A stretch of DNA of 48,220 bases. Source: Candidatus Hydrogenedentota bacterium. Its GTDB lineage: Bacteria; Hydrogenedentota; Hydrogenedentia; Hydrogenedentales; SLHB01. Positions 1-8,047 of the stretch are shown piece by piece. The position numbers and the translations under genes are program-made. Where the stretch lies: NCBI GenBank assembly GCA_019695095.1, contig JAIBAQ010000022.1, positions 1 to 48,220 on the forward strand, in the 5' to 3' direction. The notes below the pieces were generated by a model that saw nothing but the letters and a program-made list of their open reading frames with translations, made no database searches and was not told where the DNA came from. The number at the start of each line of letters is the position of its first letter. The stretch's first letter is position 1.

Positions 1-753
1 TTCGCGGGGTTGTACGCGCTGTCGATCGTGAGTGCCGCGCTACTGCCTTTGTTGAGCGGTGAGTTTGCGAATTGGAACGAGGCCTTGTACGACGGGACGT
101 TCTCGCGTTTGGCGATTGGGAGCGTTGCCGCGCATGCGGCGGTGTATGCCGTACGCCGCGCCGATATCAGGGCATGGCTGGGTTTTGCGCTGTTTGGCGT
201 CCATGCGTTTCTGTTCGAATCGTACCGGTTCGACCGGTATCCGTGGATCGACGACATGCTCGGCCTTACGAAGTTTCCGTTTGGAGCATTCAATCTCGCG
301 GCCATCGCCATCCTGGGATCGGTGTTCGCCCAGTGGTTTCATAAGCACTCCGGCGACCCAGGCAAAGGCATGCGCGAACGAATCCTCCCCGTGGCGACGT
401 GGAGTTTCATCGCCTCGTATTGCGTGGAATGGATTCAGTCCAGCGAACATCACGATGTCACGACGGCCTTGGCGCTGTTATCGGTCGGGTTGACAGGGTA
501 TCTGGTGATGGCGTCGTATGCGATGGGGACCTTGGGCATTGTGGTGCCTGCGCTGCGGGCGATCGGAAAGAACCTGCTTCTGGTGTTCATCGTCACAGCC
601 GAGGTGATAGACAGATACCTGGAGGCTGTCGCCGATACGGCTATCGAAACGCATCCCTACGCAGCGCTGCTGGTCGTCGGTGTAGTGCCGGTGGTTGCCA
701 TAACGTACATGGCGCGATTTCTCGAAAAGCGCAACATTGTGGTGAGACTGTGA
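1..753 (+). CDS. polytopic membrane protein, acyltransferase/DUF5009-like (5' end outside window)
   Basis: The reading frame is open to the left edge, so the N-terminus is missing; the TTG at base 10 is only the first in-frame start-like codon. The visible 250 residues form about seven hydrophobic segments joined by short basic loops. The segment 'ALRAIGKNLLLVFIV' near residue 190 resembles the conserved helix of heparan-alpha-glucosaminide N-acetyltransferase/DUF5009-type membrane acyltransferases ('..GRNAL..Y'), but the catalytic His region would lie in the missing part. The protein ends 'EKRNIVVRL' in a GTGA overlap with the next gene, so the two are translationally coupled. Membrane location is well supported; the enzymatic class is a weak inference. 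Confidence 0.6.
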   Translation, partial: FAGLYALSIVSAALLPLLSGEFANWNEALYDGTFSRLAIGSVAAHAAVYAVRRADIRAWLGFALFGVHAFLFESYRFDRYPWIDDMLGLTKFPFGAFNLAAIAILGSVFAQWFHKHSGDPGKGMRERILPVATWSFIASYCVEWIQSSEHHDVTTALALLSVGLTGYLVMASYAMGTLGIVVPALRAIGKNLLLVFIVTAEVIDRYLEAVADTAIETHPYAALLVVGVVPVVAITYMARFLEKRNIVVRL

Positions 754-1520
754 GTACCGGCGAAGACTCGATTCGAAGCTCCAGCGCGTGGAAACGGCGC
801 GCACTGATCCTCATTGCCGTTGCCGCGGTGCTGGCGCTGTTCGAGCCGGTTCGGCAGCAGGGCCGGGCGATGGAAGCGCGCGTGGAGGATGGGCGGACCG
901 TACTGAACGTGGCGCTGGTTTGGTGGGAGTATGCCAACACGCATAACGGTGCGCTACCACCGTTGGATCCCCGGCCCGGAGTGCTCCTGTTCGATGAGTC
1001 GAAGGTCCGCAAGGGCTATGCGCTGGGGCCTGTATTGAAGGGTAACCAAGAGAATCCCGGTGCCGCGGCGTTGTTCGGCGATTTGAATGGAAACTTCTCG
1101 TATACGCTCAAAGACCTGGCCGATGCCAAACGTTTTTTCTACCTCGGCTACGGCGTCACCAATGATGCGGAGGGCCTGAGTCTGATCGAGGCGTACCGGC
1201 GGCAGATAGAATCGGGCGGTGACTTTACAGCCGATTTGAGCGTCGAGAAAGGGCGCGGAACCCTGGGATCGGATTCGCTTCGGATGCTTCACTTCAATCT
1301 GCCGGGGATACTGGCCGCGGCTGGCTTGCCTTTAAGCGGCGCCGTTCCGCGAATCCCGGTGCTGATCGAACGTCCTACCGAAAAGGAGCCGCGCGGCGGC
1401 TGGGTCGTGTACTTGGATCGTCAGATGACGTGGATGCCGTATCCCGGACCTTTCCCGATGACAAAGCAGTTCATCGAAGGTCTCGAAGGACTGACTGATC
1501 TGCAGACGAAGAAGCCATAA
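750..1520 (+). CDS. membrane-anchored pseudopilin-like protein
   Basis: I start this gene at the GTG that overlaps the upstream stop by four bases (GTGA); the open frame upstream of it only shadows the preceding gene. The 256-residue product has a basic N-terminus (AWKRR), one transmembrane helix (about residues 16-31), then a soluble domain. The C-terminal 'GGWVVYLDRQMTWMPYPGPFPMT' region (quoted in part: VYLDRQMTWMPYPG) matches the tail of the pseudopilins abundant in Planctomycetes-like genomes, where 'YLDGHVEF..YPG.FP' is usual. The prepilin peptidase site (G followed by FTLIE) is absent, so it is probably not processed as a pilin. The helix 'VLNVALVWWEYANTHNGALPP' looks like the degenerate pilin stalk. 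Function unknown; likely faces the periplasm. Confidence 0.7.
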   Translation: MSTGEDSIRSSSAWKRRALILIAVAAVLALFEPVRQQGRAMEARVEDGRTVLNVALVWWEYANTHNGALPPLDPRPGVLLFDESKVRKGYALGPVLKGNQENPGAAALFGDLNGNFSYTLKDLADAKRFFYLGYGVTNDAEGLSLIEAYRRQIESGGDFTADLSVEKGRGTLGSDSLRMLHFNLPGILAAAGLPLSGAVPRIPVLIERPTEKEPRGGWVVYLDRQMTWMPYPGPFPMTKQFIEGLEGLTDLQTKKP

Positions 1521-1525
1521 CGCAA

Positions 1526-1819
1526 TCACGGGTTCCAGCGTTCGTGTTCCGTGACGTCGTATCCAAAGCCCGCCGCCATCAGGACATCCCGCCAGTCGAT
1601 CTTGGCTTCGTCAATCCACTTCTTCAGCGTATCGAGCCGCCCCTCGGAGAGCTTCATCACCGCAAACCGGAGACGTTCCGATTTCACAGGATCGGTGTCT
1701 TGCGTGAAGGGCAGATTCTCCGCGCATTCCGTTTCAAGTAAACGCGCGGCCTGTTCGCGAAGGGCGGGCACAAACACGCGGCTCAAACGATCAAGGGTCT
1801 TCTCGCTCAAGGGAACCAT
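1526..1819 (-). CDS. small conserved protein of unknown function
   Basis: A 97-residue soluble protein. I chose the ATG at 1819 because GGAGGG lies about eight bases upstream; a longer in-frame start at 1879 lacks such a site. It is rich in Leu, Glu and Arg and predicted all-helical. The pattern 'LSEKTLDRLSRVF..ALREQAARLL..EC.ENLP' followed by 'ERLRFAVMKLSEGRLDTL' and 'DWRDVLMAAGFG' is one I know from scattered conserved hypothetical proteins in several phyla. No enzyme motif is visible. It ends five bases from the pseudopilin-like gene, tail to tail, and is divergent from the methyltransferase. Confidence 0.7.
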   Translation of the reverse strand: MVPLSEKTLDRLSRVFVPALREQAARLLETECAENLPFTQDTDPVKSERLRFAVMKLSEGRLDTLKKWIDEAKIDWRDVLMAAGFGYDVTEHERWNP

Positions 1820-1944
1820 GTTCGGGACCCTCCAGGTTGGCAACGGGCGGCCAGTCCAGCTTTCCTGATACACTTGCACGTGTCGCCCGTTTCGTCAATG
1901 GGCAACCACGGCCGTGCCGCACGGTCTACGGAGGGAAAAGAAGT

Positions 1945-2628
1945 ATGCCTCTCCTCTCGCCGGTTCGACGCATGCTGAAGCGCATCCATCCTGAGGGAAT
2001 TCCGTGGCCGGCAACGCTGCTCTACAACGCCGTGAGCCGTTCGTCGGTGTTCCAACAGCACTATGTCTTCGTTGCTCAGGACATCGCCGCGCACATCCAG
2101 GAAGGACGTGTGCTCGACGTCGGCACGGGACCCGGCTGGTTGTTGCTGGCGATCCGCGCGCAGTCTCGCGACCTGGAATTGGTAGGGATAGACATATCTC
2201 CGGCTATGGTGCATCAGGCGCACGAGAACATCGGCGCAGCGGGATTGGCCAATCATATCGAGGTGCGCGAGGGCGGCGCGGCGAACATCCCGTTTCCGGA
2301 ATCCTCTTTCGATCTCGTAGTCAGCACGGGATCGCTGCATCACTGGACTGACGCCGAGGGTGGGTTGAACGAGATTTACCGCGTGCTGAAGCCGGGTGGA
2401 ACGGCCCTGATCTATGACGTGGTAACGAACACGCCAAAAGCAGCGATGACTGAAGCCGCAAAGCAATTCGGACGCCTGAAGGTCCTCTTATTCTGGCTGC
2501 ACGGTTTCGAGGAGCCGTTTATGTCGTCCCACGCGTTGGAGACGTTGGCGAAAGAGACGCGCTTTGGCGAAGGAGTCACGCGGTTCGCGGGCGTGCTTTG
2601 CTGCCTGAAACTACTCAAGCCTGCCTGA
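1945..2628 (+). CDS. class I SAM-dependent methyltransferase (type 11)
   Basis: A 227-residue cytosolic methyltransferase with Rossmann fold. Motif I is 'VLDVGTGPGW' (about residues 55-64); the acidic end of strand 2 is 'LVGIDIS'; motif IV is 'DLVVSTGSLHHW', followed by 'YRVLKPGGTALIYD' (motif VI). These are typical of the Methyltransf_11 group; the substrate cannot be read from sequence. ATG at 1945 follows GGAGGGAAAAGAAGT, a strong ribosome binding site, so the longer open frame to 1837 is not used. The C-terminus overlaps the end of the opposite-strand DUF309 gene by 14 bases. Confidence 0.88.
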   Translation: MPLLSPVRRMLKRIHPEGIPWPATLLYNAVSRSSVFQQHYVFVAQDIAAHIQEGRVLDVGTGPGWLLLAIRAQSRDLELVGIDISPAMVHQAHENIGAAGLANHIEVREGGAANIPFPESSFDLVVSTGSLHHWTDAEGGLNEIYRVLKPGGTALIYDVVTNTPKAAMTEAAKQFGRLKVLLFWLHGFEEPFMSSHALETLAKETRFGEGVTRFAGVLCCLKLLKPA

Positions 2629-3178
2629 CGTTGATGCGCGGATAGGTGTCGCTTTTCGGAGCGCTTGCGGACTCATCGATCCACATCGGTCCAAAGCAAT
2701 GCTCGATTCCGGATGCAAGGGAAGCGATGTCAATTCCGTTTGCGATGCCGCGAGTCAACGCTTCGGTTTCGGCGAGCAGCGAATTCAACAGTTCGTAGGC
2801 GTCGCGGCTATGGCGGCGAGCCCCGCGCACGGAGCCCATGTGCAGTTTCAGTACCGCGGCGGCCGTCTTGATCAGTGCTTGAAGCAGGCGGCCTTCCAGC
2901 GAATCCCTGCCCGATTGTTGCCAGAGATGTTCCCATGCCTCGTGCGCCTCCCAGAGGTATCCCTGGTGGTACAGGTCTACTCCGAACAACAGGGTGTCGC
3001 GCACCAAAAGTCCCGCATGGGGCGGCGCGAGGTTGGAGTGTCCGTCGGGGTGACGCGTGGGATGCGGGCTGATTCCGGGAACATGCCGGTACGTTGGCCA
3101 CGGGGCGCCCGGACAGTACCGTGGCGCATCGGCCCACACGGGGCGCGGCTCGGTCACGATGCGAACTCTCGCGCTCAC
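2615..3178 (-). CDS. DUF309 domain protein
   Basis: The 187-residue product carries the DUF309 signature 'LYHQGYLWEAHEAWEHLW' (about residues 67-84) followed by 'LLQALIKTAAAVLKLHMG', a helical all-alpha fold of unknown biochemical role. The N-terminal part ('PRYCPGAPWPTYRHVPG..PHP') is the Pro-rich lead often seen before the domain in this family. I start at the GTG overlapping the sialidase stop (GTGA, four bases); the frame is open further upstream, but that part is a shadow of the sialidase. This overlap indicates translational coupling, although no functional link between DUF309 and sialidase is known to me. Confidence 0.85.
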   Translation of the reverse strand: MSARVRIVTEPRPVWADAPRYCPGAPWPTYRHVPGISPHPTRHPDGHSNLAPPHAGLLVRDTLLFGVDLYHQGYLWEAHEAWEHLWQQSGRDSLEGRLLQALIKTAAAVLKLHMGSVRGARRHSRDAYELLNSLLAETEALTRGIANGIDIASLASGIEHCFGPMWIDESASAPKSDTYPRINVRQA

Positions 3179-4347
3179 TGGTCTCCGAGTTTCACGGGAG
3201 GAGTTGCGCCCGTACTCAAGGCAAGCCCCTTTTGCGAGAAGCGCGCAAACGTAATGGTCTCGTACGGGTTCTTCTCGCCGCACTCGTAGAAACAAGCGAT
3301 GGAACCGTCTTTCAACGAGGCCAAATCCGAGTAGGCCGCCGGGCCGCCGTGCAGGACCCATGCGATCGGCCACGTCATGCCCGAGTCGTAGCTGAGACGC
3401 ACGGTCATTCGTTCCCGCTTTGTGCTCGCGGGATTGGAGAAGATGAGGGCATCTTTAGAACCGCCCTGTTTGAGTTGGACGCGAAGTATGCTGGCTTGGC
3501 AAACCGGTTCCACCAAGGCCGGAGCCACTTGTACGGGAGTCCATGAAAGCCCGCCGTCATTGCTGAACGAAACGCGGCGCCGGTTATCTCCAAAGTAACT
3601 GCGCATGTTGAGACAGACTCGGCCATCCGCGAGTTCGACAGCGATGCACTCGTTGACTTTCGGGCCCGCGATGCCGCCCAGTTGCCATGTGTGTCCGCCG
3701 TCCTTGCTCAAGATGGCATGTGAAAACATGTGATCAACTTCTGGCCCGACGCGATTGTCGCAGGGGACGAGCAGCGTGCCGTCGCGCAGTTGAATCGAAT
3801 GCCCTGGCCCCGTTGCATACCAAAGAAACTCCGGTTTGCTGACTTGGCTCGTAATCTCGACAGGGGTCGACCACGTCGCGCCGTCGTCCTGGCTCCGCAT
3901 GACCCACACGCTAATCGGGGGACCTTCCTTGCGCAAGATAGCGTCTTCGCTGGTGGCGCCGTCCTTCTTTGTGAACGGCAGAATGATGTCGCCCGTTCTT
4001 TGGTCGACCACGGGAGCGGGATTTTGGCAGGCGTTTGTCTGGTCGTTGACCAAGACCTGCATCGGAAGCCACGTGTTTCCGCCGTCGGTACTGCGCTTCA
4101 ACACGAGATCGATGTTGCCGTTGTCGCTGCTGCCTTTAACCCGGCCTTCGCAAAAGGCGAGCAGCGTTCCCTGCTTTGTCACCACCAACGCGGGGATGCG
4201 ATAGCTTGCGTAGCCGCCCTTTCCGCTTACATAGAGAGCGGCCTGGTGGATATCCGCGGCGGGCTGAGCGGAATCGTCTTTGCGTGTTGCGCAACCGCTT
4301 GCGGCGAGCAGGCCGAGCATTGCCGCCACGACGATGAATCGATGCAT
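3175..4347 (-). CDS. exo-alpha-sialidase (GH33-like) lipoprotein
   Basis: A 390-residue exported enzyme expected to release terminal sialic acids. The signal peptide ends in a lipobox (LAASGC, Cys19), so it is probably membrane-anchored. The sialidase hallmarks are present: 'YRIP' with Arg50; Asp75 in 'GSSDNG' as likely acid/base; Arg249 ('NMRS') and Arg312 as the rest of the arginine triad; Tyr339 in 'AAYSDL' as likely nucleophile; and Glu233/238 nearby. Five Asp-box repeats can be read (STDGGNTW, SQDDGATW, SKDGGHTW, SNDGGLSW, SYDSGMTW), matching the beta-propeller. AGGAG lies nine bases before the ATG, within the end of the response-regulator gene five bases upstream. It is followed by DUF309 with a four-base overlap. 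Confidence 0.92.
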   Translation of the reverse strand: MHRFIVVAAMLGLLAASGCATRKDDSAQPAADIHQAALYVSGKGGYASYRIPALVVTKQGTLLAFCEGRVKGSSDNGNIDLVLKRSTDGGNTWLPMQVLVNDQTNACQNPAPVVDQRTGDIILPFTKKDGATSEDAILRKEGPPISVWVMRSQDDGATWSTPVEITSQVSKPEFLWYATGPGHSIQLRDGTLLVPCDNRVGPEVDHMFSHAILSKDGGHTWQLGGIAGPKVNECIAVELADGRVCLNMRSYFGDNRRRVSFSNDGGLSWTPVQVAPALVEPVCQASILRVQLKQGGSKDALIFSNPASTKRERMTVRLSYDSGMTWPIAWVLHGGPAAYSDLASLKDGSIACFYECGEKNPYETITFARFSQKGLALSTGATPPVKLGDQ

Positions 4348-4352
4348 GAACC

Positions 4353-5726
4353 TTACTCCTCGACTTCAGCTTTGCGATCAATCTCGTGTTTCTTTAGGCG
4401 ATATTGCAGTGTCTTGTACGAAAGCCCCAACAGTTCCGCGGCATCTTTGATCGATCCGCCCGAACGGGCAAGGGCTTGTCGAATGAAATCCTGCTCCAGA
4501 TCCTCGAGGATGATGCCGCCCGCGGGAAGCACGAAGGCTCCCGTCTCGGGCTGGCGGTGCCGCAGTTTTTCCGGCAGATCGTCCACGTGCACGGTGTCAC
4601 GGTCGCACAGGATAAAAACCTGCTCCAGCGTATTCTCCAATTCGCGAATGTTCCCCGGCCACCGGTAGCGGCGCATAGCGTCCAGCGCGTCAGGTCCGAC
4701 CGAAGGGCAGGTTTTCCCGATGCGCGCCCCGATCTTCTCGCGGAAATGGCGGATCAACAGCGGCAGATCCTGCATGCGGTCGCGCAAGGGAGGAAGCGGC
4801 ACGGTCATGACGTCGAGGCGGAAATAGAGGTCTTCGCGGAAATCGCCGGATTCCACGTGCTTCTTAAGATCGCGATTTGTCGCGGCGATGACGCGCACAT
4901 CCACCTTGCGCTGTGTGCTGGAACCGACGCGCTCCACGACGCCGTCTTGGAGGACGCGCAGCAGTTTTGCCTGGCTCTCGAGACGCATGTCGCCGATTTC
5001 GTCCAGAAAGAGCGTGCCGCCGTTGGCCGTTTCGAACTTGCCCTGGCGGCTTGTATCGGCGCCCGTGAATGCACCCTTTTCGTGGCCAAACAATTCGCTC
5101 TCCACCAAGGTATCGGGAATGGCGGCGCAATTGACTACGGCAAAGGGCTTCGATTTACGCGGCCCGGCGAAGTGGATGTGGCGCGCGACAAGTTCCTTGC
5201 CCGTGCCCGACTCCCCGAGTATCAAGACCGTCGTATTCAACGGGACCACGCGATGCACCACATTGAAGACGCGCTGCATCGCGGGACTTTCGCCGATAAT
5301 GTTGCCCATTGATGCGGCGCCTGCGACGAGTTCACGCAGTTGCGTGTTTTCGCGGCGCAAATTGCTGCGCTCCAGCGTGCGTTCGATGACGACAAGCAGT
5401 TCATCCTTGTCGAAGGGTTTGGCCAGGTAGTCGCTTGCGCCTTCCTTCATCGCGGTGACGGCGGTCTTCACGGTGGCATACGCCGTCATCACGACCACGT
5501 CGATGTCGGGACGAATCCGTTTCGCCTGGCGGAGCAATTCGACGCCGTCCATTTCCGGCATGCGCAGATCCGTCAGGAGCACGTTGTAGGTTTCGTCGCG
5601 AAGCGATGCCAAGGCCTCCTTGGCCGATGCGACGCCCATCACGGCGTAACCGGACACCGTGAGGATGTCCACGAGAATGTGGCGTTGGGTCTCGTCGTCT
5701 TCTGCGATAAGAATGCGGGACTTCAT
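4353..5726 (-). CDS. NtrC-type sigma-54-dependent response regulator
   Basis: A 457-residue transcription factor in three parts. The receiver (1-115) has Asp10/Asp11, phosphoacceptor Asp53, Thr81 and Lys103. The AAA+ domain has Walker A GESGTGKE at 171-178, the sigma-54 contacting loop GAFTGA at 218-223, and Walker B GGTLFLDE around 236-243. The C-terminal Fis-type helix-turn-helix contains 'GGSIKDAAELLGLS..TLQYRL'. All catalytic motifs are intact, so it should activate sigma-54 promoters when phosphorylated. The ATG lies two bases after the kinase stop codon, marking it as the cognate partner; the in-frame extension up to 5813 overlaps the kinase and is rejected. I did not find a convincing -24/-12 promoter in the window, so the target is unknown. 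Confidence 0.95.
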   Translation of the reverse strand: MKSRILIAEDDETQRHILVDILTVSGYAVMGVASAKEALASLRDETYNVLLTDLRMPEMDGVELLRQAKRIRPDIDVVVMTAYATVKTAVTAMKEGASDYLAKPFDKDELLVVIERTLERSNLRRENTQLRELVAGAASMGNIIGESPAMQRVFNVVHRVVPLNTTVLILGESGTGKELVARHIHFAGPRKSKPFAVVNCAAIPDTLVESELFGHEKGAFTGADTSRQGKFETANGGTLFLDEIGDMRLESQAKLLRVLQDGVVERVGSSTQRKVDVRVIAATNRDLKKHVESGDFREDLYFRLDVMTVPLPPLRDRMQDLPLLIRHFREKIGARIGKTCPSVGPDALDAMRRYRWPGNIRELENTLEQVFILCDRDTVHVDDLPEKLRHRQPETGAFVLPAGGIILEDLEQDFIRQALARSGGSIKDAAELLGLSYKTLQYRLKKHEIDRKAEVEE

Positions 5727-5728
5727 AA

Positions 5729-7120
5729 TTAGGTTGCCTTTGGTACCGTTAGGGGAGTGTGCGACTGAAGCGGGAGCGATATCAACGCCTGGCACCCTTG
5801 CCCGGGCGTACACGAAAGCTCGATAGACCCCCCATGTTCCTCAATGATGCCGCGCGTAATGGACAGCCCCAGCCCGGTTCCGGTCGGCTTCGTTGTGTAA
5901 TACGGGTCGAATACGCGTTCGGCGACTTCTTTCGTAAGACCGGGGCCGTCGTCGCGGATTTCGATTTGGCAATGCGTTTCCGTGACGCGCGAGAACAATC
6001 GAACGCGCCCGTCACGCGGGCACACTTCGAGTGCGTTAATCAAAACGTTGAGTACCGCGCGCGTGCATTGTTTCGGATCGACCTGCAGACGAGTGTCGCC
6101 CGCGCGCAATTCGGAACTTAAGCGGACGCCGCGGGCTTCCGCATCCTGGCGCACCAAGCGCAGGCAATCCTCCAGCAACGCGTCGATGCGAATCTCTTCG
6201 GGCTGCAACTCGCGCTCCTTCGCGAGGGCCAGAAACCCGCCGACGATTTCGTCGAGCCTGTCGACTTCGCTGCGAATGGTCTGGACGTGTTTGACGGCAG
6301 GGGCGCTGTCCGGGTCGCCGTTCAGCGTGTCCAATACGTGGCTGGAAAGGAGCTTGATGGCGTTGAGCGGATTGCGCACATCGTGCGCGATGCCGGCCGC
6401 AAGCGATCCCAGCGCCGAGAGACGCTGTGCTTGCCGCAGGTTGGCCTCGACCACTTCTTTTTCCTGCAATGCCGAGACCATGCGGTTAAACGTCAGTTCG
6501 AGATTGCGGATCTCGCCGGAGACGTTCTTGGCTTCGACGGGAACGAAGTTGCCTTCACTGATTTGGGCGCACGAGTCGGACAATTCGCGCAGCGGGCGTA
6601 GCGTGCGCGCGATGAACACAACCATCAGCACGATGGTTACCAGAAAGCCGGTAGTGAAGGCGAGTATGTATCGGTTCTTGAATGCGCGGACAATTTCCGT
6701 CTGCGGAGTGATGTGAAACTGGGCCGTGATTATCACCGGCTTCCCGCCCGGGTAGTCGATCTGGTAGGCCGTGACCAAGTAGCCCCCCTCCACGAACTGA
6801 GAGACAACATTCTTCATTTGCGTGTTGTCATCGACCTGTTTTATGTCGACAGTCACGTCCCCGTACTTTTGGAGCGGGCCTTTCAGTTTCTCGGGATCGG
6901 GACTTTGCTCGGGGTTCTCGTTCATCCACAACTTCACATCGCCTGCCATCGCGAGCGTCTGGGCCTCCATATCGGAGATGACCTGATGGATGTAATGGAC
7001 CGTTACCAACGAGACGGAACCGAACAAGCATAGGACCAGAATCACGCAGAGCGCGATCACGCGCACGATCAGCGAGTTGTACCATCGAACGGGAGGATAT
7101 GTCGCGTTTGGGGCACGCAT
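5729..7120 (-). CDS. membrane sensor histidine kinase
   Basis: 463 residues. TM1 is about 17-43, a periplasmic sensor of roughly 105 residues follows, TM2 is about 151-173, then HAMP ('RTLRPLRELSDSCAQISEG'). The HisKA H-box 'AAGIAHDVRNPLNAIK' carries phosphorylatable His246. The HATPase domain has the N-box 'LNVLINALE', G1 'DDGPGL' and G2 'GTGLGLSI'. The H-box type (HDVRNPL) is that of NtrB/AtoS-like kinases, which pair with NtrC-type regulators such as the one encoded next door. The periplasmic domain is not one I recognise, so the stimulus is unknown. It starts nine bases after the uracil-DNA glycosylase stop, suggesting one transcript. Confidence 0.94.
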   Translation of the reverse strand: MRAPNATYPPVRWYNSLIVRVIALCVILVLCLFGSVSLVTVHYIHQVISDMEAQTLAMAGDVKLWMNENPEQSPDPEKLKGPLQKYGDVTVDIKQVDDNTQMKNVVSQFVEGGYLVTAYQIDYPGGKPVIITAQFHITPQTEIVRAFKNRYILAFTTGFLVTIVLMVVFIARTLRPLRELSDSCAQISEGNFVPVEAKNVSGEIRNLELTFNRMVSALQEKEVVEANLRQAQRLSALGSLAAGIAHDVRNPLNAIKLLSSHVLDTLNGDPDSAPAVKHVQTIRSEVDRLDEIVGGFLALAKERELQPEEIRIDALLEDCLRLVRQDAEARGVRLSSELRAGDTRLQVDPKQCTRAVLNVLINALEVCPRDGRVRLFSRVTETHCQIEIRDDGPGLTKEVAERVFDPYYTTKPTGTGLGLSITRGIIEEHGGSIELSCTPGQGCQALISLPLQSHTPLTVPKAT

Positions 7121-7129
7121 GGCCCCAGT

Positions 7130-8002
7130 TTACCAAAGTTCGCCGGTTTCTTGCGGCGCGCGGTCTTCGACGGGTTCGGGGCGCGAGGCGGGGGCGGTGG
7201 GCCGTGGAGGTTCGACCTCGCCTTTTAGCAGCTTCATGACTTCCTGGATGTCGTCCCACGTCTTGCGTTTGTCGGCGGGGTTGCGCAAGAGATACGCGGG
7301 GTGATATGTCACGCGCAGAGGGATGCCGTGATACAGATGCCACTTTCCGCGGAGCTTGCCGGTGGAGTCTTCGGTCTTGAGCAAGGTTTGCGCGGCGTGC
7401 CGGCCCAGGGCGCAAATGGCTTTCGGCCGCAACAACTCCAGTTGCCGAATCAGGTAGGGTTCGCACTTCTCCTTTTCGTCGGGAAGGGGATCGCGGTTGT
7501 CGGGCGGACGGCACTTGATCACGTTGCAGATATACACGTCCTCGCGGCGTATCTTCATACCCTTGACGATGATGTCGGTGAGCAGTTGACCTGCCGCTCC
7601 GACGAAGGGGATACCGCGCCGGTCTTCTTCCGCGCCGGGTGCTTCGCCGACAAACACCAATTCGGCATTCGGATTGCCATCGCTGAAGACCGCCTGCTTG
7701 CGGCCCGCGCACAGTCCGCATTTCGTGCATTGACTGACCACCGCCGCCAGTTCTTCCAGTGTCGTAATCGTCGACGGATCGATGACGGGCGTCGAGCCGG
7801 GGATCAATCCGACCTGTGGCCGGGTTTCGACGGATTGCTCCTCCGAGACCCATAGATCGTCTTCGACCGGCTCGGGTTGCCCGATGGATTCGAGGAGGGC
7901 CTTGACCTCCGGCGAAAGCGCAATGGTCCCTTTGCGTGGATGGGCCGCGCGCCGTACGAGTTCGGTTGCCAACGGGATCAACTCGGAATAGGGATCAGTC
8001 AT
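7130..8002 (-). CDS. family 4 uracil-DNA glycosylase with Fe-S cluster
   Basis: A 290-residue base-excision repair enzyme that removes uracil from DNA. The family signatures are 'GEAPGAEED' (residues 119-127) in the active-site loop and 'HPAYLLR' (234-240) for DNA intercalation and binding. Four Cys in the family 4 arrangement, Cys92/Cys95 in 'CTKC' and Cys164/Cys180 in 'CRPPDNR...C', should bind a [4Fe-4S] cluster. The N-terminal 80 residues form a variable extension not seen in minimal family members. Its place ahead of a two-component pair is probably operon convenience. The ribosome binding site before the ATG is weak. Confidence 0.93.
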   Translation of the reverse strand: MTDPYSELIPLATELVRRAAHPRKGTIALSPEVKALLESIGQPEPVEDDLWVSEEQSVETRPQVGLIPGSTPVIDPSTITTLEELAAVVSQCTKCGLCAGRKQAVFSDGNPNAELVFVGEAPGAEEDRRGIPFVGAAGQLLTDIIVKGMKIRREDVYICNVIKCRPPDNRDPLPDEKEKCEPYLIRQLELLRPKAICALGRHAAQTLLKTEDSTGKLRGKWHLYHGIPLRVTYHPAYLLRNPADKRKTWDDIQEVMKLLKGEVEPPRPTAPASRPEPVEDRAPQETGELW

Positions 8003-8047
8003 GATGGCGGAAACCCTGTGAGGAGAGGATTCTGAACGGCTTCGGCA

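Noticed and set aside
3179-3373. N-terminal extension of the DUF309 gene
   Set aside because: It lies wholly within the sialidase coding region, and the GTG overlapping the sialidase stop is a standard coupled start.
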